DNA of 32,750 nucleotides from Desulfobulbaceae bacterium. GTDB lineage: Bacteria; Desulfobacterota; Desulfobulbia; Desulfobulbales; Desulfobulbaceae. A model generated the notes under the pieces. The model saw only the letters and a list, made by a program, of their open reading frames with translations, made no database searches and was not told where the DNA came from. The translations under genes and the position numbers were made by a program. The stretch is from the NCBI GenBank assembly GCA_015489765.1, contig WFZC01000210.1, positions 1-32,750 on the forward strand, in the 5' to 3' direction. This document shows positions 24,541-32,750 of the stretch, piece by piece (position 1 is the stretch's first letter; the number at the start of each line of letters is the position of its first letter).

Positions 24541-25179
24541 ATGCATCCCTATCTCAGCCAGTTTATCACTGTTGCCGCTGTTCACCTCGTGGCAGTTGCC
24601 AGTCCGGGTCCTGATTTTGCCGTTGTTGTCCGGCAGTCGATTACCCATGGCCGCAATACGGCCCTGTGGACCAGCCTTGGGATAGGCAGCGGCATTCTGA
24701 TTCATGTCTCCTATTCCCTGCTTGGCCTTGGCCTGCTTATCTCCCGTTCTCTTGTTGTTTTCAGTGTTATGAAAATGCTCTGTGCCCTGTATCTCATTTA
24801 TCTCGGCATCAGTGCGGTCCGGACCCGGCCGATGCAGAAAAGCGACATACCTGTCGTAGACAAACCGGTAATTCGTCCCGGAGCCTGGCAGGCCTTTCGC
24901 ACCGGTTTTTTTACCAACGGCCTGAATCCCAAGGCCACTCTGTTTTTTCTCTCCCTGTTCACCGTTATCATTGATCCCGCCACTCCGCTTGGTATCCAGG
25001 CAGGATACGGGCTGTACATGGCCCTGGCCACAGCGCTCTGGTTTTCCGGCCTCTCCTTTTTTTTCGGGCATCATGCGGTCCGGCGGCTGTTTTATCGGAT
25101 CGGTCACTGGTTTGATCGTTTGACCGGGGTCGTTCTGATCGGGCTTGGCCTGCAATTTGCATTCAGCAGGCACAGCTGA
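24541..25179 (+). CDS. LysE/RhtB-family amino acid exporter
   Basis: A 212-residue inner-membrane protein with about six hydrophobic segments, of normal family length. The N-terminal VAVASPGPDFAVVVRQS is the LysE signature, and FRTGFFTNGLNPKATLFFLSLF is the second conserved block. Members export amino acids such as lysine, threonine or homoserine, or related metabolites; the substrate cannot be read from sequence. There is only a weak GGGA ribosome site, adjacent to the structured leader at 24468-24526. No LysR or Lrp regulator gene is next to it, which makes leader-based control more attractive. Confidence 0.93.
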   Translation: MHPYLSQFITVAAVHLVAVASPGPDFAVVVRQSITHGRNTALWTSLGIGSGILIHVSYSLLGLGLLISRSLVVFSVMKMLCALYLIYLGISAVRTRPMQKSDIPVVDKPVIRPGAWQAFRTGFFTNGLNPKATLFFLSLFTVIIDPATPLGIQAGYGLYMALATALWFSGLSFFFGHHAVRRLFYRIGHWFDRLTGVVLIGLGLQFAFSRHS

Positions 25180-25243
25180 CAGGGTGTTGCCTGCCAAACG
25201 TATCAGACACCATTTTTATGAATCTATTGACGAGGAAACAGAT

Positions 25244-26787
<1,544 letters not shown>

Positions 26788-26835
26788 TTAGACAGTAATG
26801 AGACCAACACTTTTACTTTAACAGGAGAATCCTCA

Positions 26836-27177
26836 ATGACCGGAATTGCCTATGCAGCGGGTGGCGCCCCGGCCGCCGGAGCCGCCGGCGGTATTGCATC
26901 TTTTGTCCCTCTTATCCTTATCTTTGTCGTCTTTTATTTTCTGCTCATTCGACCGCAGCAGAAAAAGGCCAAGGAACACCAGACCTATCTCAATAACCTG
27001 AAAAAGGGTGAACGGGTCATCACCAACGGCGGCCTTTATGGCCGTGTTACCGGCCTGACCGATGCGGCCGTTACCCTGGAAATAGCAGATAACGTGACCG
27101 TTAAAGTGGCGCGGAATGCGATCATGGGCCCTGCTGTTACCGGTGACAAAAAGGCCCCGGCCAAGGGTGGCGCCTGA
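26836..27177 (+). CDS. yajC: Preprotein translocase subunit YajC
   Basis: A 113-residue single-span membrane protein associated with SecDF. A small Ala/Gly-rich N-terminus precedes the hydrophobic segment ending FYFLLIRPQQKKAKEH, the family signature. The conserved LKKGERVITNGGLYGRV domain follows. ACAGGAG precedes the ATG at 26836. The usual neighbours secD and secF do not follow; instead a strong terminator lies 45 bp after the stop. tgt directly upstream is the common arrangement. Confidence 0.95.
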   Translation: MTGIAYAAGGAPAAGAAGGIASFVPLILIFVVFYFLLIRPQQKKAKEHQTYLNNLKKGERVITNGGLYGRVTGLTDAAVTLEIADNVTVKVARNAIMGPAVTGDKKAPAKGGA

Positions 27178-27222
27178 GGAATAGGCGGTTGCTGATATTC
27201 TTCATCGTGCATGAAGACTGAC

Positions 27223-27269
27223 ACGGCCGGCAGACTGAAATCATCAGTCTGCCGGCCGTTTGTTTTTTT
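27223..27269 (+). terminator. Rho-independent terminator of yajC
   Basis: A perfect 16-bp stem (27223-27238 with 27244-27259) with a 5-nt loop is followed by TTGTTTTTTT. It lies between convergent yajC and uspA; the minus side lacks a T-run. Confidence 0.92.
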
Positions 27270-27283
27270 GTGTAGTAGGCCTA

Positions 27284-27727
27284 TTATTTGAACGGATTAA
27301 AAATCAGAACCGGGCATGGGGCATTCTTGACCACCCGTTCGGCCGTGGAACCCATCAGGATTCTTTCCAGTCCCTTGACGCCGTGGGTGCCGATAATGAT
27401 CATGTCGGCGTTCTCTTTCTGGGCGTATTTGATTATTTCTTCAGCGGCATCACCAATCGCCACTCCACCCCCGACCCCATATTGCCGGTCCTTATAATCT
27501 TTTACCAGGGCATCTATTCGATCTTTCGATTCCTTTTCCAGGTCCTTGGTCATGCCGATGAATGATGGATGAACCAGCATCATGTCATACCCCTGGAAGT
27601 CGTTGATTGCGTGAAAAAACAGGACTTCGGCCTCAAGTTTGTCGGCAACCGACATCGCATAGTCAACGACCTTGTCAGTGGTACTGGAAAAATCAACCGG
27701 AACAACTACCTTTTTTATTTCTGCCAT
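27284..27727 (-). CDS. Universal stress protein UspA family
   Basis: A 147-residue single-domain USP with a Rossmann-like fold. KKVVVPVDFSS is the N-terminal strand and nucleotide-contact region. The C-terminal ATP motif is visible as GTHGVKGLERILMGSTAERVVKNAPCPVL, the G-x2-G-x9-G-S/T pattern of ATP-binding members. I chose the ATG at 27727 with AGGAGG upstream, five codons inside a longer frame. A short inverted repeat (27754-27777) lies in its leader. Stress or energy-starvation signalling is the family role; the partner is unknown. Confidence 0.93.
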   Translation of the reverse strand: MAEIKKVVVPVDFSSTTDKVVDYAMSVADKLEAEVLFFHAINDFQGYDMMLVHPSFIGMTKDLEKESKDRIDALVKDYKDRQYGVGGGVAIGDAAEEIIKYAQKENADMIIIGTHGVKGLERILMGSTAERVVKNAPCPVLIFNPFK

Positions 27728-27753
27728 TGTATACCTCCTCAATAGTAATAATG

Positions 27754-27777
27754 TACCCGGAAAACTTACTCCGGGTA
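27754..27777. promoter_or_regulatory. Inverted repeat in the uspA leader
   Basis: TACCCGGA (27754-27761) and TCCGGGTA (27770-27777) are perfectly complementary around an 8-nt spacer, 27 nt upstream of the uspA ATG. It could be an operator or an mRNA hairpin. Confidence 0.45.
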
Positions 27778-27841
27778 ACTCCTCTTTCTGAAAAAAATTG
27801 GTCGGATTATGAAAAATGTCAATGACGGCAAACAGTTTTTC

Positions 27842-27875
27842 CGGTGTTTATCCGAAAATAGCCCGCGTAGTTGTG
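27842..27875 (+). repeat. Degenerate partial unit of the dispersed repeat
   Basis: GGTGTTTATCCGAAAATAG and a following GCGTAGTTGTG resemble the core of the full copy at 27924-27968 and a weaker block at 16766-16793, in the same order relative to the full copies. Confidence 0.45.
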
Positions 27876-27923
27876 TCCTTTCGGGATATTTTCATCATTC
27901 GTTGTGGCTGGGACGGTAAATTA

Positions 27924-27968
27924 TGGTCCAGCCATGCTGGTTTATCCGAAAATAAGGTTACGCAGGTT
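27924..27968 (+). repeat. Dispersed intergenic repeat, copy 2 core
   Basis: Matches 16853-16897 at 43 of 45 positions. It carries a CCAGC-CAT-GCTGG mini-palindrome where copy 1 has AACCA-TGC-TGGTT. It ends 12 bp before the REPIN. Confidence 0.8.
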
Positions 27969-27980
27969 GTTGCATGTGCT

Positions 27981-28065
27981 ATAGGAGCGGATTTATCCGC
28001 GAATAGAGCTCTTCCCGATTACCTGGATAACCATGAAAATTTCGCGGCTGAAGCCGCTCCTACGG
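27981..28065. repeat. REPIN: inverted pair of REP-like elements
   Basis: The left unit (27981-28003) reads TAGGAGCGG, a 5-nt centre, then CCGCGAA. The right unit (28041-28062) is the same motif inverted: TTCGCGG, centre, CCGCTCCTA. Each is itself a small palindrome, and 37 nt separate them. The motif matches the GTAGGAGCGG...CCGCGAA REP class known from Pseudomonas and relatives. It sits 9 bp past the dapL stop codon. Confidence 0.85.
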
Positions 28066-28071
28066 GCCTGG

Positions 28072-29292
28072 TTATAAGGCCTGCCGTATTCGCTCCATGG
28101 CCCGTTCAACATTTTCATAGGAATTAAAGGCCGAAAGCCGGATATAACCCCGGCCGCATTTGCCGAAGCCCGCCCCCGGCGTGCAGACGACCCCGGCCCT
28201 GGTCAGCAGCATATCAAAAAATTCCCAGGAATCCCTGTCACTGCGGATCCAGATATAGGGTGAATTGTCACCGCCCACATAATCAAACCCGAGCTCGCCG
28301 ATAACCCTGGCGATCAGGTCACCGTTTTTCAGGTAGGAGCCGACAAGCTCACGGACCTGGGCCTTGCCCTCATCGGAATAAACGGCCTCGGCCGCCCGTT
28401 GTACCGGATAGGACACTCCGTTGAATTTGGTGCAGTGGCGCCGGTTCCACAGCGGATGCACGGGCTGCCTGTTACCCGCCGAATCATAGGCCACACATTC
28501 TTTGGGGACAACGGTGTAGGCGCAACGGGTACCTGTGAACCCGGCATTCTTGGAAAAACTGCGAAACTCGATGGCCACTTCCCGGGCGCCCTCGACTTCA
28601 TAAATGGAATGGGGCAGGGAGTCATCGCGGATAAAGGCCTCATAGGCGGCATCAAAGAGGATAAGGGCCTTATTTTCCTTTGCGTAATCCACCCAGATTT
28701 TCAACTGTTCCTTACTGATTGTTGAGCCGGTAGGGTTATTGGGAAAACAGAGGTAGATCAGGTCGACCGGCTCGGCGGGCAGCTCCGGAACATAGCTGTT
28801 TTCATGGGTGGAATCGAGATAGGTGATTCCCTGGTAGCGGCCATCAGCAAAGGTGCCGGTGCGGCCGGCCATGACATTGGTATCGAGATAGACTGGATAG
28901 ACCGGATCGGGAATGGCTACTCGCGCGTCTATGGAAAAAAGCTCCTGGATATTGCCGGTATCACATTTGGCGCCGTCGGAGACAAAGATTTCGTCGGCCG
29001 TAATTTTTGCGCCCCTGGCCTGGAAATCATTGTCGGCAATGGCCTGGCGCAGGAATTCATAGCCCTGTTCCGGGCCGTATCCATGAAAACCGCTCTCCGT
29101 GCCCATCTCATCAACCGCTGCATGGAAGGCCTTGATGCAGGCGTCGGGCAGGGGCCTGGTTACGTCACCAATGCCCAGCTTGATGACGTCCATGTCCGGA
29201 TGCTGCTCCTGGAACGAGGCCACCTTTCTGGCAATATCGGAAAAGAGGTAGGAGGCCTGCAGCTTGAGATAATTTTCATTGATTTTCAGCAT
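28072..29292 (-). CDS. dapL: LL-diaminopimelate aminotransferase
   Basis: A 406-residue PLP enzyme converting tetrahydrodipicolinate directly to LL-diaminopimelate with glutamate, the short lysine/peptidoglycan route of many anaerobes. N-terminal [17 protein letters not shown] and [12 protein letters not shown] are DapL hallmarks. [23 protein letters not shown] and the PLP lysine Lys248 in [10 protein letters not shown] complete the active site. Full length. It follows lptC by 67 nt on the same strand and may be read from the upstream operon. A REPIN follows the stop. Confidence 0.96.
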   Translation of the reverse strand: MLKINENYLKLQASYLFSDIARKVASFQEQHPDMDVIKLGIGDVTRPLPDACIKAFHAAVDEMGTESGFHGYGPEQGYEFLRQAIADNDFQARGAKITADEIFVSDGAKCDTGNIQELFSIDARVAIPDPVYPVYLDTNVMAGRTGTFADGRYQGITYLDSTHENSYVPELPAEPVDLIYLCFPNNPTGSTISKEQLKIWVDYAKENKALILFDAAYEAFIRDDSLPHSIYEVEGAREVAIEFRSFSKNAGFTGTRCAYTVVPKECVAYDSAGNRQPVHPLWNRRHCTKFNGVSYPVQRAAEAVYSDEGKAQVRELVGSYLKNGDLIARVIGELGFDYVGGDNSPYIWIRSDRDSWEFFDMLLTRAGVVCTPGAGFGKCGRGYIRLSAFNSYENVERAMERIRQAL

Positions 29293-29359
29293 TTTTCTTC
29301 TAATTGTTCAGAGTTGATTATTTTGCAAAAGGAATGTTGCCGTTTCAGTGCGATGAAGA

Positions 29360-29920
29360 CTACAGCTCAACAATAACGCCCTGGCTGAATTCATAGCCGT
29401 CGGTGGTCAGGTCATAGTCCATTCGGCCCGCCTGGAGAGTAAAGGTCGGGGTTTTGATATCCACATCCACGGGACTGATCAGCATTTTGGTGGCATCATA
29501 GTAATGGAGAAGATCGGTGTACAGGGTTTCCCCGGCCTGGGGTTTACGGATAACCACATTGTCAATCAGGATCAGATGCCGTTCATCTAAGTAATAGGTT
29601 CCGCGGTTACTGGTAATGGTGATCGGCTGATCTTTCCCCTTATACAGGGCATCCACATCGATCATCCCCAATTCCCGGTCCGTTTTGCCGGTAAAGGCCC
29701 GCCGGGCGTTGATGATCCATTCCTCCTTGCCCTTGGTCGTCAGGGTAAGGGTGAGGGAATCCATGATAAAATTCTGCTGCACCCGGGCTGCTGCAGCCGC
29801 CAGTTTCGGGTCATATCCTCCCCGCGGCCTGAGAAAGTCGGTGACAGCACCCTTCCACAGGGGGCTGGTGATCAGCAGGGCAAGGGGAACCACCCAGAGG
29901 AGATTACGCAGATTCTTCAT
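29360..29920 (-). CDS. lptC: LPS export periplasmic protein LptC
   Basis: A 186-residue membrane-anchored periplasmic protein that passes LPS from LptBFG to LptA. One N-terminal membrane segment (NLLWVVPLALLI) is followed by a beta-jellyroll; VDALYKGKDQPITITSNRGTYYLDERHLILIDNV and an NPTF-like DIKTPTFTLQAGRMDY are typical. Its ATG overlaps the kdsC stop (ATGA). lptA and lptB, usual next genes, are absent; dapL follows instead. Confidence 0.88.
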   Translation of the reverse strand: MKNLRNLLWVVPLALLITSPLWKGAVTDFLRPRGGYDPKLAAAAARVQQNFIMDSLTLTLTTKGKEEWIINARRAFTGKTDRELGMIDVDALYKGKDQPITITSNRGTYYLDERHLILIDNVVIRKPQAGETLYTDLLHYYDATKMLISPVDVDIKTPTFTLQAGRMDYDLTTDGYEFSQGVIVEL

Positions 29921-30556
29921 GGGCCGCTATATTTCATAAGCAGTGGTGCAAGATCGCCCCTAGCCTCGAGGATAAGGTCGCATATTTCGCGTACCGCGCC
30001 GTGGCCGCCGTTTTGCCTGCAGACATAATTGACCCGCTGGCGTACCTCGGGGGTGGCATCGGCCGGAGCTGCCGCCAGGCCGACCCGGCCCAGCAGGGGC
30101 AGATCAAGCCAGTCGTCACCCATGTAGGCGGTGTGCAGGGGACGCAGACCGGTGGCCTGCAGGATTTCTTCATAGACCCGGTTTTTGTCCTTGCGTCCCT
30201 GGTACACATGGGCAAAGCCAAGATCCCCTGCCCGGCGCCGGACCGCCTCCGAGGTTCGGGCTGTGATAAGGCCGACATCCACGCCGCTGTCCTGGAGCAT
30301 GCGCAGGCCAAATCCGTCTTTGGTATTAAAGCCCTTTGATTCGCCCCCGTCCTCGGTGTACACGATGGTACCGTCGGTGAGAACACCGTCAACGTCCAGT
30401 AATAACAGTTTAATCAGTTTTGCCCTGGGGAGAAGCTCCTGCCACTCCTTGCTGCGCTCAACAGGTCGGTCCCGCTCCATGGCCCGCTGACGCAGGGCCT
30501 GGGTAAGTTCACAGTCTGAGGGATACACTCCAGGACCGGAAACCGAACAACCGTTG

Positions 30557-30564
<8 letters not shown>
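29917..30564 (-). CDS. kdsC: KDO-8-phosphate phosphatase KdsC
   Basis: A 215-residue HAD-superfamily phosphatase releasing Kdo from Kdo-8-phosphate. HAD motif I is [12 protein letters not shown] with the nucleophilic and acid Asp. [28 protein letters not shown] covers motif II, and [24 protein letters not shown] motif IV. I chose the ATG at 30564, which overlaps the kdsA end (ATGAATGA) by 8 nt; a longer frame reads into kdsA. Compared with the usual ~180 residues, there is an N-terminal extension of about 45 residues, mostly charged and rich in Arg. Confidence 0.94.

Positions 30565-32750
<2,186 letters not shown>

Larger units (their letters stand above)
27728..28071. other. 344-bp intergenic region with repeats and a REPIN
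   Basis: Between dapL and uspA, both on the minus strand. It holds, from right to left of transcription, a REPIN next to the dapL stop, a dispersed repeat also found at 16.8 kb, a degenerate partial unit, and an inverted repeat in the uspA leader. No gene is credible here. Confidence 0.75.

Noticed and set aside
28804-29376. 190-codon open frame antisense to dapL
   Set aside because: Covers conserved DapL segments; no ribosome site or protein signature.

Overview
The window reads as a chromosomal segment of a Gram-negative anaerobe, most probably a Desulfobacterota member close to Desulfobulbales. This is inferred from the gene repertoire: LptC and Kdo synthesis (outer membrane with LPS), DapL-type lysine synthesis, rubredoxin, a polyferredoxin, a SPASM radical SAM enzyme of the SbtM/selenobiotic-peptide type, tandem PPK2 kinases and a CBS-PAS-LuxR regulator. 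I ran no database search. Coding density is high, and every gene is intact except the two cut by the window edges.

Layout. 3-5321 (+): 3'-part of a SPASM radical SAM maturase, rsmE, a rubredoxin with its own promoter, dtd and a PreP-like M16 metalloprotease. 5325-7375 (-): nadB and a DUF1992 (DnaJ-associated) protein. 7416-7431: a perfect parS palindrome between divergent nadB and parA. 7504-11006 (+): parA, parB, an MTH1187-type thiamine-binding protein, a 47-residue CxxC membrane microprotein, a NapH-like polyferredoxin and a secreted double-SH3 protein. 11031-11223 (-): two tRNA-Ser genes behind a TTGACA-type promoter. 11283-14169 (+): a NifA-like sigma-54 activator, queH and an ITP/XTP pyrophosphatase. 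14344-16471 (-): two PPK2 genes. 16953-18977 (-): a 4xCBS-2xPAS-LuxR regulator. 19322-20323 (+): glucokinase. 20341-20812 (-): two small unknown proteins. 20813-21460: a 648-bp intergenic region with a perfect 15-bp-arm hairpin and a promoter-terminator pair that looks like an undescribed small RNA. 21461-24454 (+): htrA, a MazG-type pyrophosphatase and a sugar-kinase-like phosphotransferase. 24468-24526: a three-way-junction leader in front of a LysE-family exporter. 25244-27177 (+): slyD-like FKBP, tgt and yajC, closed by a strong terminator. 27284-32750 (-): uspA, a REPIN with dispersed repeats, dapL, then the overlapping pyrG-kdsA-kdsC-lptC operon.

Functional links: pyrG, kdsA, kdsC and lptC join CTP supply, Kdo synthesis and LPS export. 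queH and tgt, 12.8 kb apart, serve tRNA queuosine. parA/parB/parS segregate the chromosome and suggest the origin is not far away. dtd and rsmE belong to translation quality and ribosome modification. The most interesting unexplained signals are the candidate sRNA (21155-21280), the LysE leader fold, a diverged repeat family shared by the 16.8-kb and 27.9-kb intergenic regions, the REPIN beside one of them, and the small CxxC-protein/polyferredoxin module. Repeat, RNA and promoter calls come from reading by eye; no folding energy or homology statistic was computed.
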